Counted from the stretch's first letter, positions 43,768 to 55,309 are shown. The stretch is DNA of 64,000 nucleotides from Isochrysis galbana (GCA_018136815.1 CM030938.1:2020202-2084201), one strand, 5' to 3'. The notes: generated by a model from the letters alone, not told the origin. Made by a program: numbers and translations.

Positions 43768-44284
43768 CCACCCAACATGAAAGGGAGCAAGGCCACCCGA
43801 ATGGCTGCCGCAATACTCATCGATCGTACCTCTTGCGTTTTGTGTTGACGTATTTGGGCCTGATTGGCCGCCGCGACACCCATCAATGACACCTTACGCA
43901 CTTTGTGTTGATAGACTGGGCCGGTGCGCCATGGCGGATGCTTCTATAGATACGAGAGACACTTTGATGAGAGAGCTGCCGGAACCGGTCTAGGCTTTGG
44001 CTAGCTGCTATCCGATTGCTCCTGCACACGTGCCAACTCGCCGTGCACTTCTTGCGCAAACACGTAAGTGACGGGACGGTGCCGGTGATTGTGCGAGCAC
44101 GTGGATTTGTGAATGAATAGGCGTGCGTGCGTGGTCCGCTGTATACTGTAAACACCTCTCTAATTTTCCAAACTCCTCTAGGCAGCCACACCTAACTGCA
44201 GCGAGGACATGTACGTACAGCCACTTGGGGAGCAAACGAGCCTCAGCCGGAGATCACAAACCACATTTTATGATCTTGGAACGC
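43768..44284. other. Intergenic, no gene seen
   Basis: This is the 3' flank of the J-domain gene up to the LINE-derived element. Only a short direct repeat was noted, CTTGCGTTTTGTGTTGA near 43833 and CGCACTTTGTGTTGATAG near 43897. Confidence 0.45.
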
Positions 44285-46716
44285 AACTAAGTTTATACTT
44301 AGTTGACCCGAACTAACTTTATAGTTGGTCGCCATGGAGCGCGCCGCCGCTCCCCACCTCTCCTTCGGGCCCCCCGCCGAGGGAGCCCCCCCTGTACCCA
44401 TGGAGCTGTCGCTGGCGAAGCGACCGCGTCCGCCTGCAGAGGCCGAGCAGGTGAGCGTGACCCCGGTCGCGCCGCACGGCCCGTGGCCCTGGCCACACCC
44501 AACAAGGCAGCCATGCTGGCTCACCCCATGGTGGGCCACATGCTGGGGAGCACAAAGAGCCAGCACCAGACGAGAAGAGCCAAACATCCACTGGGCATGC
44601 CTTATGGCAGAGGCCTCTCCCACCCCGGGGACGGCCGCGCTGCCCCGGCAGCGCGGCCTGAGACCGGGTGGCCCTCATGGGCACAACACCAACAACAACC
44701 AAGAATCGTATCAAGACACAGGCCCACCAGCACAACACAACAAGAAGACACCAGGAAGCGAGCGACTGGAGGCGCCGCGAAACACGCACCACTCGCCCTC
44801 ACCATCTGCTCTCCTCGCCACGGCCCCTACCTCACCAGCCCCGACCGTCCCCGCCACACAGGAGCCGCCCTCGGATGAGGAGCAAGGAGGCAATGAGTCA
44901 GACGCCAACTACGAACTGTCCTTCCACCAGGAGGGCGACTACACCTTCCAAGACGCCACGGTGTATGCCGCGATCGTAGAGCTCCTCTTAGAACTCGAAG
45001 GAGTCGACCCAGAGCCGGACTTTTGGGCCCGGTCCATCCGCGGACCATGGCACATAGCAGTGAACGAAGATTGTGCGCAACAATTCAAGGAACGCTACGG
45101 AGACACAACCACTCTCCGCATCAACCAAACCGACATCTCGGTCCGCATCAAGGTGGACTCAATCGACGAGAAAATCAACAAGAGAGGCTCCTCTTCGCGC
45201 AAGGCATTGTACAACGCTCTCCAAGACGTCGCAGCACACTTGGTCGTCGAGGCAGACGGCCTAGCGCAAGCGGCCCAAATCAACTTAAGCGCGCTCATCT
45301 TCGCGATTGAAAAGGTAGGGCTCACCTTCCTGAAAGGGAACCGGGAGCGAATGAAACTCGAAGGCGGAGCGGGCACGTTTGTGTCCAAGGCGGCCTACTC
45401 GACCCGCTGGCATCTTTATGTCTCGGCGGGCCAAGGCTCGTTTCTAGACGGAAGCTTCCCTCGCAAGTTGTTGCTCCAGATCGACGGGAAGACCGTCCCG
45501 GTGAACTACGCCATCCGGGCGTGCAAAGAGATCGCCATGCCAGAGAACATCCAATCTCCTCACAAACTCATGGTCCATGGCAGCCTCCGCGGCTGCAAAG
45601 GTTGGCGGCCGGAGGTGGTACAAGGCCTCCCCACTTCGATTCGCATCTGCGAATGCGACAAGGAAGCGGCGAAACGCCGCGAACGCAACGAGCCGCAATC
45701 AGCAAGATTAGCATGGGAAAAGCGACTGAACATCACCAACGAAGAATGGAAACACGTAGCGAGACTTTACGCAATGCCATTGTTAAAACACGCGGACAAA
45801 CACTTGCACTTCAAGCATATCACACACAGAAGGATCGGCACGAGAAATAGGTTCGCAGAGAGCCCGACAATTACGTGTAGACTATGTCACCGACACCGAG
45901 AAGACTCGTGCCACCTAGCGTGGTGTCCCGCGACGAGAATAATATTCGAGGCCATAGATGCCCTCAATGACTACACCCCCTCCCCCGGAAGGTCATGGAT
46001 GCAGAAGACGAAGGATAGATTGTTCGCATACCCCGGTGCAAACACGCCAGAAAGTCTAAGAGCGCTATACGTGATAGCGTGGAAATACATACTAAGAGAT
46101 TTCTACAGAGTCGAATTCGAGTCACATGAGTACCACTACATACCGATCTTAGAATCTACGCTAACGAGGTTTGTCACATTAGTTAGGGGCCTTGCCCCGC
46201 CAAAAACACAGCACTCCATGCGCACAACAAAAGCCGCGCAGGGGAGGAAACCCAAACTCAAGAAACCACTAGAACTCAGCGCCCCCGTATTTATCGAAGA
46301 CGACAAAGGCAGGCTACAACTTAGCGAAAACACTAGCCGAGTAGTGAAAGCACTTGGTCTTGCCGAAAAACTCGCATAACACGACGTGTCGCCCTGGATT
46401 AATAGATCACCTGGAAATGCGACGGTTCAGTATCACTCATCCACGACTAACATTGCAGCACGCAGGAAAACAGAAACCCTGGAATGAAAACATATGATAA
46501 ACAGGTCACTCAGCAGCACAGGAGGAGGGCGAGAACACGCCGCTGAGGACAGGTGCACCCCGCTCCGCTCGGACCCCCCAAAAGACCCGGGCCCCTAAGT
46601 AGAGCACGAGGGGAGTTGCCGCAAGGCGGGAAATGAGGGTGGGAAAGGGAAAAGGGCGTGGCTACGGGGGAACGTTCCAGTGCCACGAGTGAGGCGAGAA
46701 TTTTAAAAAGTTTTTT
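44285..46716 (+). mobile_element. LINE-derived element with palindromic head
   Basis: The head AACTAAGT-TTAT-ACTTAGTT (44285-44304) is followed by a second palindromic stretch (AACTAACTTTATAGTTGG) and the ATG at 44334. After the ORF there is about 340 bp of 3' sequence ending in a T-rich run, and another head-like sequence begins at about 46717. Reverse transcriptase and endonuclease domains are absent, so it would need a partner element to move. No target duplication was identified. Confidence 0.65.
44334..46379 (+). CDS. LINE-derived protein: ORF1-like region fused to zf-RVT-like end
   Basis: An intact frame of 681 residues. Residues 1-190 are Pro/Thr/Ser-rich and disordered-looking, with an acidic patch (SDEEQGGNESD). 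A conserved block from about 205 includes AAIVELLLELEGVDPEPDF. It matches the minus-strand LINE-like ORF at 55.5 kb, which reads IVAHLNKLEGVDLEPDF. The C-terminal part reads ITNEEWKHVARLYAMPLL, then THRRIGTRNRF and CRLCHRHREDSCHLAWCP at about residues 515-532. That Cys/His arrangement is typical of the zf-RVT tail that follows reverse transcriptase in LINEs. The polymerase itself is missing. An internally deleted LINE that kept an open frame is the simplest reading. A host gene derived from one is the alternative. Confidence 0.65.
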   Translation: MERAAAPHLSFGPPAEGAPPVPMELSLAKRPRPPAEAEQVSVTPVAPHGPWPWPHPTRQPCWLTPWWATCWGAQRASTRREEPNIHWACLMAEASPTPGTAALPRQRGLRPGGPHGHNTNNNQESYQDTGPPAQHNKKTPGSERLEAPRNTHHSPSPSALLATAPTSPAPTVPATQEPPSDEEQGGNESDANYELSFHQEGDYTFQDATVYAAIVELLLELEGVDPEPDFWARSIRGPWHIAVNEDCAQQFKERYGDTTTLRINQTDISVRIKVDSIDEKINKRGSSSRKALYNALQDVAAHLVVEADGLAQAAQINLSALIFAIEKVGLTFLKGNRERMKLEGGAGTFVSKAAYSTRWHLYVSAGQGSFLDGSFPRKLLLQIDGKTVPVNYAIRACKEIAMPENIQSPHKLMVHGSLRGCKGWRPEVVQGLPTSIRICECDKEAAKRRERNEPQSARLAWEKRLNITNEEWKHVARLYAMPLLKHADKHLHFKHITHRRIGTRNRFAESPTITCRLCHRHREDSCHLAWCPATRIIFEAIDALNDYTPSPGRSWMQKTKDRLFAYPGANTPESLRALYVIAWKYILRDFYRVEFESHEYHYIPILESTLTRFVTLVRGLAPPKTQHSMRTTKAAQGRKPKLKKPLELSAPVFIEDDKGRLQLSENTSRVVKALGLAEKLA

Positions 46717-47110
46717 TTTTATACTTAGTTGACCCATGGGGGGGCACGAGCCCCCCCCTCTCTCCACTCCTCCTGTTGCGTTTGGGGGAGCGCTCGAGCG
46801 CTCTCCATACCATGCGACACGTTCTATTCTTAGAACGTGTCTCCCCTCTCGGCGCCCCGCTCCGCAGCATTTCCCCTCCCCTGCTGAAGCGGCAGAGTTT
46901 CTGGTGGGGTGTACATAGGGCGTTGTCTTCCGAAAAGGCGCCGAGTTGTGAGCTTTTCAATATGAAGTGGCCATCCGGAAGTGCCCGCGATGTCGGGTGG
47001 AGCGCCTGTCTTTCCAATGGTCGACAAGTGAAACGGGCGGGCTGCGGCGCCGATCTGGCGCGTCTCTCGATCTCGTGAACCGAGACGCAGCCGATCTCTC
47101 AGCGCCCTCT
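46717..47110 (+). mobile_element. Partial head and body of another hairpin-type element
   Basis: TTATACTTAGTTGACCCATG and the following GGGGGGCACGAGCC match the right half of the head plus the start seen at 20441-20475. The left arm is replaced by a T-run joined to the LINE 3' end. An inner palindrome, ACACGTTCTATTCTTAGAACGTGT, lies at about 46818. The distal limit is uncertain. Confidence 0.45.
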
Positions 47111-47502
47111 CGATCTCATTTTGTCGCCCTGGTCTCCACAGACCGATGGCCGGTCGCGCGCAGCGAGTGCGGCGAGCAGCCGGAGGCGGCGGCGGGCACC
47201 GACCGCCGGCGCACCTCCGCCCGCCGCCGCCGCCTCCCCACGCAATAGGCGGCCCACGTGCACAAGGAGTAGCACGGTCCCATCGTGCGCGGGCGCGCCG
47301 GCGCGCCGCCCATGTAGCGGCAGCAGCGCTGCACGCGCAGCAGCAGGTGCGGCCGCGCAAGCTCCGAGTCTGCCGTGGTGCCCGCGCCAAAGAGCAACTC
47401 CCCACTTGGCCGTGCAGCTCCTCGTGCGCGCGCACGCGCGGCACGTAACAATCAGTGGGTGCGTGAGTGCGTGGGTGCGTGGGTGCAGCCAGTAGTAGCA
47501 CA
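47111..47502. other. GC-rich spacer, no supported gene
   Basis: Very GC-rich sequence with CCGCCG runs. Minus-strand frames exist but have no domain content or start context. Confidence 0.4.
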
Positions 47503-47707
47503 GAGTACCGGCGGTGTGGTGTTGACCCGCTGATGGTACCAACACTTGCAGATTGAGGTGTTAACGCATGTGCCACACCTAGCCAATACAGGTGTCAACG
47601 CAAAGTGGGAGAGTACCGGCGGTGTGGTGTTGACCCGCTGATGGTACCAACACTTGCAGATTGAGGTGTTAAGGCATGTGCCACACCTAGCCAATACAGG
47701 TGTCAAT
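47503..47707. repeat. 108-bp tandem duplication
   Basis: Units 47503-47610 and 47611-47707 are nearly identical, opening with GAGTACCGGCGGTGTGGTG. Each carries inner GGTGTTRA and GGTGTCAA motifs. Confidence 0.85.
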
Positions 47708-47849
47708 AAACGTGAACCCATACACCCTGGCTGGCTTGGGCCTTGGGACTTGGAGATGGTCGTCGATGAGCCTGAGGACGAGTAGTTTGTAGTTTGCTTT
47801 AGCAGTATAGTTATAGTAATACTCTATGGTTATAGTACATTATTATCTT

Positions 47850-48784
47850 TAATAAAACAACTGAGCGTTAGTACCACTACTCCCACTAGCCCGGTACCAA
47901 CACGACAGCCCTCAGCGCACCTGCCCGTACACCTTGGCGCGTGCTGTTGACACAGATACATACTCCTATGCACCCCTCCAAATCTCCCCCCTCGCATGCC
48001 CCCGGCTCCCATTCTAACTCCCCACAAGTTAAAATGAGGGAAAACCCATTGAGGCGGACCGGTCGACGCCGGCCGACTCTCCGGGAAAAAGCACCGGGGG
48101 GGGGGGGGGAGGGACCTCTCGTCGAGAAGCGGAACGGCCCTTACAGCTCGCGCCGCGAGCAGTCCTCGAAGAAATAAATGACTGCGCCCCCCCATACCTG
48201 CCACAGGGACGTCTTGAGCCACTGAGCCACTCCCTTCTTCTCCCCCTCCTGTCGCCAGCCGCCCCCCTTCGCCCGTTTGCTAACGCAAACGGGGCCCGTT
48301 TCTTACCGCACTCCATCGGGGGGGGGGTGCAAATCCCCCCCTCTCCCCCTCTCCATTCTCTTCCACCCCTCTCCCTGCGGCGCGTCGCCATGCGGCGCGC
48401 CACGGCCTGCTCTCAAAGGGCCTTTGGGAGCTCCCAGAGGGCCAGCAAGGGCAGCTCAGGGGGCAGTGGAGGCTGGGGCTCAGCCCCTGGCCCCCCCTGC
48501 CTCTCCCACGCTTGCCTCGCTGGCCATGGGAGCCGCCCAGAGGCATCTGTCTGCCTGGCGACCAGGGAAGGGGGGGGGTCAGCTCGAGGGCAGGCCCACG
48601 CAGGGCGTGGGAGTGCGAATCACGGCCCGCGCCCACTAGGGGTCTGGGCCGGTGTGATGATTGCCCAGCCCCTGCCAAAGGGCAGGGGCTGTGGTTGATT
48701 GTACGGGCCCACCCCTGGGGGTGTCCGCGCTGGAGAGAGGGGGGCGCGAGGCCCCCATTGACCCCTACTTATAAAAGTAGGTTG
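47850..48784 (-). mobile_element. Complete non-autonomous retroelement with 16-bp target duplication
   Basis: Flanks AGTACATTATTATCTT at 47834-47849 and 48785-48800 are identical. On the minus strand the element opens with CAACCTACTTTTATAAGTAGG (7-bp arms, TTAT loop), then GGTCAATGGGGGCCTCGCG. It ends ACGCTCAGTTGTTTTATT. The 935-bp interior has no long ORF. The duplication length and the A/T-rich 3' end fit target-primed insertion. Because the head lies inside the duplication, it belongs to the element. Confidence 0.85.
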
Positions 48785-48800
48785 AGTACATTATTATCTT

Positions 48801-49937
48801 AGTGTCTACCTGATATTAGGCTGATATCAGGTCCTGAAATCAGTCTAAGGTCTCCGAAACCTGGCAGCCTTTAACCTGACGGCCCATCCGGGGCTTGTAT
48901 GTTGTATGGAGCGCGGCAGCTTTATTCGGCTCTTGCATTTTCGCTCTAGGCCTAGGTGCTGTGGCTATGGTTCCCGCGGGAGGGGGACGGGACGGGAGGC
49001 GGTGCAAGGCATAGGGCAGAACGAAAAGGCACTACACACTTACGTGCACGCAATTTTAGGATGCGCACTCCGACGCGAATGCGCACAAAACACAAATTGG
49101 AAATTGGAACAGACCACATGTACATCTACCCACCCACGGACTTGAAGCCCGATACGTACCACCACCACCCATCCTCCCGGAGGTGCATAGAAGCCATATT
49201 GATGTGGTAGTGAGCAAGAACAGAACCGGATCACGGCAAGTAGCCGACAATCCCGGGTCGCAAGCCCCCACGACTCTTCATGTGCACCGAACAAGCTGGG
49301 AGCTGTATTAGCAAGAGGGTACATCCCCAGGTAGTAGGTAACATGGTAGAAATAAGACTTGCAGTGCATGTCGTGCACATGTCATGCATCATCGTTGGTT
49401 GACGAGGACGGTACTAACGAGGCTACCCGGAAAGATACTTGAGAGGGACGACGGAAATCGCGAATCGCTCCCTTTGTGATGCCAGCATACGCTAGGGCCG
49501 AGCATATCGCGCTAGAATGCACAATGCGCCGAGTCGCAGCTCACGAGTCCGCTCGATACCTGGAGCGCAAAGAGCGACTGTCACCTATCAAACATTCGAG
49601 GATGTCCCTTCGGGTCGAGGGCGGCAATGGAACTACCTTTGCAACTCGGTGTAAAGGCGGCTTGGTAGCGACACCAACCGAATAGAGTGGGGTCTAGCAC
49701 GACAACGCCGCCTCTCAGTTGCGCTAGCTCCAATCTGCCAGGCGTCCACCAATCGCACACGTCGAAAACACCACATCTGGGCGTACACACATGCCGCAGA
49801 AGAGGATGCAGAATGGGTACAGATGGCAACGAGCGTGGAAGAGAGCAAGAGCGTCGGAACGGGGGCACAGACCCGGCTGATCTCGGGGAGGTCACATGCG
49901 AAGGAGGGCGCGGCGAGGGAGGGAGCAGCCATTATTG
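48801..49937. other. Intergenic, no supported gene
   Basis: About 1.1 kb between the retroelement and the 3' end of the phosphatase gene. No domain-bearing frame, RNA gene or second-copy repeat was seen. Confidence 0.45.
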
Positions 49938-52900
49938 CTACATGAGGTGCTCGGAATCAGAGTCCAGGGAATCTGCCGAAGCCCGCGCCGAGCCACGCTG
50001 CGAGTCCACGAGACCCGAATAGATGCGCGCGATGCGCTCTTCGCGATCGAACTTCTGAGGGGAGCTGTCTTCATTTATCTGGGGTTGAGTAGGGTGGAGA
50101 AAGGCTCGTGAGGCATCGGGAACGAAGCTTAGTGGCAACTGGCCACCCGTTCCCAGAATAGAAACCACTCTTGATGGGCCTGTGCTCACTCGCGTCGCCA
50201 GATGACATAATCCTACCTGTTCTCCCTCGGCAAATGACACGCGCGTCGGCGACCCAATGGTGTAGAGCTGAGGGGCGGCGATTGCAATCACTTCGTCTCT
50301 ATCATAGCAATGCATCAGCTCGACGAGGGATGATGGGCACGTGTCATCTGGGTACGACACAACGAACTGACGAGCAATGTCGCCAATATCGACGTGTCCG
50401 TCGCGAGATGCCACTTCCCCAGCAGGGCCGAGAGCCGCGAGAAGTTTCGCTGCGCTCTCACATAGAGGCGCATGTTCGCCGAAACAACCCTTCAGGACCT
50501 CGCAAGCTATGGAGATCTGGCGGTTGGTGGCCCATCCTGTCCCGTCCTCATCCTGCCGGTAGAGCAGAACAAGCAGATAGTCCTTGACAGGATAGAGGGG
50601 TGCGAGCTGGGGCCTTGCGAGTGAGAAGCGATTCAGGAATGAAGGATAGTCCACAGGCGCCGAGGCGTCGTTGACGCCCAAAAGGGAGCGCCTGCGACAA
50701 GCGGTTGTCGGGGTGTGAGCAAGCTTGTGTACTGCTCGATGAGTAGCAGCGGTGCTGTGACGTGCCGGCGTTTCGCGGGATGGCCGAGCACCACGGCGTG
50801 CACAAGAGGCTGCCCATTGTGCCACAGCCGCCGGCGTACCTCATCTGCAACACGGAAAAGGGCAGACGCAACACTCGCTGTGTCTCGGCGGCCCACATCG
50901 GCAACGTCAATGTTCCAGTGCCCCGCTTATCCGCCGTGCGGTACGCTGCGGCGAGCTCGTCCCTCCTTGCAAAGACGAGGGCAGCTAGTCTGTGCGTTGT
51001 GCGGTGCACATCGCGCAGGGCCGGGATGAGCTCGGCCTCGAAGTTGATAATCTTAAGTACCCCAAAAGCAAAGGTCTCGCACCAAATGCCTTGACCATAG
51101 CCGTTGGCCGCGCCGTCGGTGGGAAGATTGGAGCTCGAGTCACCGTCCGCACCATCACGGTGCTTGGGTGGAGGTGCAATCCGCGGTGATCGTCGCGCCG
51201 TGGCTGCGGCGACAGCCGAGGCAGCATCTGCGGAGGCTGCGGCGACGCTGCAGAAAGGGCGATCTTGCGTGGTTGAGCCAGGTGGGCCTAGAAGTGCATA
51301 GGCGCCCTTGTTGCGAGTCTTGCCCGCATAGTTGGAGGCGGAGAAGATGGTCGCCAGCAACCGCCCAGAGCCAAAGGGCCACTCGTAGCCGTCGAGTACC
51401 TGATAGGAAATCCGGCGAGAGAAGCAGAGGTGGGATCGGACATGAGGGAGGCCGGAAGGGGGGGAGGGCTCGACAGGGCAACCGGGCCATGTTTGGCGTG
51501 CGGTCAGCGCGTCGGAAGGCGCACTGCCCGAGCTGCCATCTCCATTCACCTGCTCGTGCGACCTGAGTACTAGCTCCATTCCAGTTCGTGAGCAAAACTC
51601 TCTCACGACGTCATCCCCAAAGAGCAGCCCCGTGCCTCGATGCTTGTTGTGCATGGTCCCCTGCATATGCATCGGGTCGTTCCAAAGCGCCGAGTTAATG
51701 GGGCGCAAGGCGGCCTCGCGTTGCTCGACCTCGGCCATGCGCGCTCTCATGGCGGGATGGACTAGCGCACGACGGGGCGCGAGGCCCGAGGGCGCCGGCG
51801 CGTTGGTGAGGTTGACAGCATAGTCGGCACGGGGAAGAGAAGCCAGCCCTTCAACAGTCATGTCCTCATCGACACCGCCGTGGAGAACGAGCACCTGAAG
51901 GGGAGTCGGAAGTCGAGGATCGTCATGAGCGCAGATGCGCCTACACCTGGCAAGAGCGCCAGCGCAAGACCACCGGATGACACATGACAGTCAGGCACAG
52001 CTGGTTCAGGCCTGTGCCCGCGGCGCTAGTCACGCCGACGCAACCGCCTACGGCCGCCTGCGAAAGCACGGGAGGCGTGCACGGGGCGGCAAGGAGAAGC
52101 CTCAGACCCGGCATCCCAATGCCGCGGGTACCGGACGCGCCCCGTGCACAGCGCATACCTTGTCATTAACGACAGTTGCCACTGGCAAGTACTCAAAGGC
52201 CTCCGAGAACAGCTCGTAGACCTCTGCGTCGTACTTGCTCGCGCACTCTCGCTGGAATCCATACAGAGCGTGGACCGATCTCTCCTCGTGGTTGCCGCGA
52301 TTGAGGAAGACAGATGTGGGATAGAGCTGCTGCCACGCGAAGATGGTGAGGGTGACCTCGACGCCTTGCTCGCCCCGATCGACGAAGTCGCCGTTGAAGA
52401 GGTACGGGCGAACTGCAGAAGGGAGACCATTCGAACGGAAACTGCAGAGGGGAACGGCACGCACAACCCGCATAAGAAGGACAGGCTTACTCCCTCCCGG
52501 AAGATGGCGCCAACCGAGTGGCCTGCGCGCGCCCAGGCACCGCTCAGCCCCCCCCCCCCCCCCCCTGCCTCACGCCCCACCGAGGTGGCGCATGCCAGGC
52601 GCAGGTGGCCAGGCGCGACTCACATGTGCATCAGGTCAGGAAATTGGCCGTGCAGGTCGCCGACAACCGCCAGTGCGCAGCCGATGGGCACCTCATACGT
52701 TGGCACATTGGGTAATGATTTGAGCAGCTCCGTCTGTCGGCGGAGCAACTGCACGACGAAGCTCTTTGGCGGCAGCTGGTGGCGCACAAACGTGGCCATC
52801 AGATCTAGGACGGTGGCCTCAGTGATGGGGAACGAGAAGAGTCTCGTGTTGTACTGCAGGCAGTTGGTGAAGGACGTCGATACGAGTGATGCGGACGAGC

Positions 52901-53246
52901 CGGTAGCCGCCTCGTCTGCGGCCATCCTCCGCTCGACCGCAAGCACGCCCTCCTCTGCAATGGCTGTAATGAACGACGCGAGCTCTAGCGTCTTTGCGTT
53001 GTCGATCCGGTCGTGCGATGCGGACCATCCGAACCTTTGCGCGACCCGCCATCGGCCACGCAGCCCTCTCCACTGCCTGGAGGGCTGGTGCGGCCTCGAG
53101 GGAGCAAGGGGAGGCACCGAGCTTGCGGGAGGTAGGTTGGACCAGAGGGGCGGCGGAGGCGGAGCGTCGTCTGCGTCGTCGTCCGAGTCGAGAGGCCGGA
53201 GTGTGCCTCCGCCGCTCCGTTCCGAGTCGAGCTGGCGCCCAGGCAT
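49938..53246 (-). CDS. PPEF/RdgC-like Ser/Thr phosphatase with EF-hand-like segments
   Basis: Five exons join in frame to 854 residues: 53246-52624, 52441-52159, 51894-51550, 51399-50840 and 50691-49938. All introns are GT-AG. The PPP metal-site motifs are complete: GDLHG near residue 196, GDFVDRG, RGNHE, LHGGV and RSHE, followed by GYEWPFG and ATIFSASNYAG. Inserted low-complexity sequence interrupts the end of the domain. The C-terminal region has calcium-binding-like loops, DKRGTGTL and RQDEDGTGWA, as in PPEF/RdgC phosphatases; the first loop is weak. It is therefore a likely calcium-regulated Ser/Thr phosphatase. The N-terminal 100 residues are Pro/Gly-rich, and the choice of the 53246 ATG is tentative. 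Confidence 0.88.
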
Positions 53247-53379
53247 CTCTCTGAAGCCCCCCTTCACCTCGCCGCACCTTGACCCCCGAAAGAAAGTCAA
53301 CCGCCCACCCGCCTCGCCACCGCCGCCCTCCCCACCTCCACCCTTTCCCCCTCCCAAAACGAGCCCTCTCTCCCTTCCT

Positions 53380-53558
53380 TCCCCTCACCCGCCCCTTGCT
53401 AACCCCTTCCCCCCCCCCCCGCGCGCGCGCCGGACGCCACGACCCTGTCCGCCCCGCCCCCGCCCCCGCTCCCCTCCTTCTCTCTCTCCCCTCTCGCTTC
53501 CCTTCAGGGGATATGATCTGTTGTGCCCTCCTGTCTATCTAAAGTATCCCTCGTCCTT

Positions 53559-53594
<36 letters not shown>

Positions 53595-53900
53595 TCTGTT
53601 GCCTGGTCTCTCTCACTCTACCTCTCTTTCTCTCTCCTGTCCCGCTCGCTCTCTCCGGGGCTCTCCCCATTATTGTACTTTAACGTGCGAGAAAGAAGCG
53701 AGAAATTTGGAGGAGATGATGAAGATGAAGAAGGAGAGGAGAGGAGGGGAGGGGAAAGGGGAGGGAAGTGAAAAGAGGAGGCGTATTATAAGAGAGGAGA
53801 GAGGGGAGAGAGAGAGAGTGGAAGAGACGACGAGGAGAGAGAGGCGCAGGAGAGACGAGGAGAGGACAGAGAGAGAGAGAGAGGTTTCCTTGAGTTCCTC
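53380..53900. repeat. CT-rich then GA-rich low-complexity tract
   Basis: (CT)n runs at 53555-53595 are followed from about 53700 by GA-rich sequence to 53890. The tract lies upstream of the phosphatase gene. Long plus-strand frames through it are compositional. Confidence 0.7.
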
Positions 53901-54501
53901 TGCATTTCTACGGGTAAAATAATCTGGAGTTCCTCGGTGTCCTTCACATACTACTACGTTCTACGTTCAATTGATACTCTAGAGTACATAAAGGTACGTT
54001 CAACACTTAGAGTAATACATAAAGGTCCGCCCTACTCCTACAAGTTGTAAGTGTCTCCCCGGCGCGGCGGCGGAGCTTTCCTCGTTCCCCGAATCATCCA
54101 ATCATCGCTGGAACTGCTCACCCTTCCTCGTCTCCTCCATATAGACGTGTGACGAAACTTGTTGTCTGCTTTTACGCGGTCGGTGCTCTTTGGTGTGGAC
54201 ATACACTCATCAGTGCTCTTTGGTGTGAGACAAGGCTCACCTACAATACTGAGAGTACAAATGATTACTAAAGGTCGCCAGTAATGTGGCATGGACTACT
54301 CTGTGACCCGAGTAATCACAGGTTGATTACTCTCGGGGGTCGAGTAATCACGGTTTTAGTAATGTAATGCATTACCGGTATGTATATGCCTTCACTAAAT
54401 AAAAAACTATTCTTTATACATTGTACCCAGAACTCGCAACTCAGAACTCGCAACTCGCAACTCGTGTTCGGCCCTCCCCTCCCTCCGCGCCGCTTGCTGC
54501 C
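53901..54501. other. Upstream region with repeated GTAATCAC/GATTACT motifs
   Basis: Between 54240 and 54380 the motif GTAAT(C)AC or its complement occurs at least five times, ending in TAGTAATGTAATGCATTACCGG. This clustering resembles subterminal transposase-binding repeats or a promoter array for the next gene. It is descriptive only. Confidence 0.35.
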
Positions 54502-55309
54502 ATGCCTGGAGGTCGAGGCCGGGGCCGCATGCGCAATGCTCGCATCACAGGGCAATTCTTGCCTGAAATTCGCAACCGGGGCTCCGTCATTGGCGAGCAA
54601 GTCGCAGTTCCCGGCAGCTATTGGGAGGGAAGGATGACGGCTGAGGAGCGCAACACGAAATACCTGTGCACGGTCCTTGCATACGACCCCCTCTACAAGC
54701 CCATCACCCGGGCTCCGGGGGCATACTGGAAGCTGCAAGAGATGGGTATCACGGGCACTGGTAGTCTTGAGTTGGGTGACTCAAGTGGAGAGATCTTCTA
54801 CATGTCGAACGCCGATTTCTTGAAGCATTACTACCAGACCTTCCCCGACCGCATGCCGACTCCAGCACCAGCAACGGCGCCGGATCCTCCAGATTCAGAT
54901 TCTCCTACTCCTACTCCGGCAGATGGGGCAGTCCCGGGAAGTGTTGCTGTTGATGATGGGCCTCTCACCAACGAAGAGTTTCGAGAGGGCGGGCGACGTG
55001 CTGGCGGCAACGTCGTCCTGAACGCTCATTGGCGTTTGGAATGTGACGTGCTTGCTACGAGTGGACCGCACCGAGGCCAAAGACTCGCCACTTTCGTGTG
55101 CATCATTCAAGACAGCACAAACAACGAGTGCGGGTGCAAGCGCTCAGTGTGGCACCTCCCGGGCAAAGCACCCTCGAGTTCCAATCTCCACACCCACATC
55201 AACAAGATGGCGGAGAAATGCTCCGGTCACAAGGCTGCCTCACTTCTTCTGAAGGATCATAGTTCGAAGTTCGTCATGGTGGAGGGCAAGCTGGTCCCCA
55301 AGTTGAATT
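54502..55309 (+). CDS. BED-finger protein fragment, hAT-like, cut by assembly gap
   Basis: From ATG 54502 the frame gives about 269 residues before the gap. It starts with a basic segment MPGGRGRGRMRNARITGQF, continues with YWKLQEMGITGTGSLELGD and a Pro/Asp-rich linker. It then enters a BED-type zinc-finger-like region, NECGCKRSVWHL...NLHTHINKMAEKC. BED fingers are typical of hAT transposases and host genes derived from them. The catalytic part, if present, lies in or beyond the gap. The sequence beyond the gap belongs to a LINE-like element on the other strand, so the gene may be truncated in reality. Confidence 0.5.

Noticed and set aside
47116-47576. GC-rich minus-strand frames as coding exons
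   Set aside because: Two overlapping frames are open only because of composition, and neither shows a start context, domain or splice consistency.
47503-47707. Possible CRISPR-like array
   Set aside because: It is only two adjacent 108-bp copies without spacers, in a eukaryotic context. It is a tandem duplication.
52144-53922. 592-codon plus-strand frame over the phosphatase exons
   Set aside because: It is antisense to the PPP catalytic exons and ends in CT/GA low complexity. The minus-strand exons join in phase and carry all catalytic motifs.
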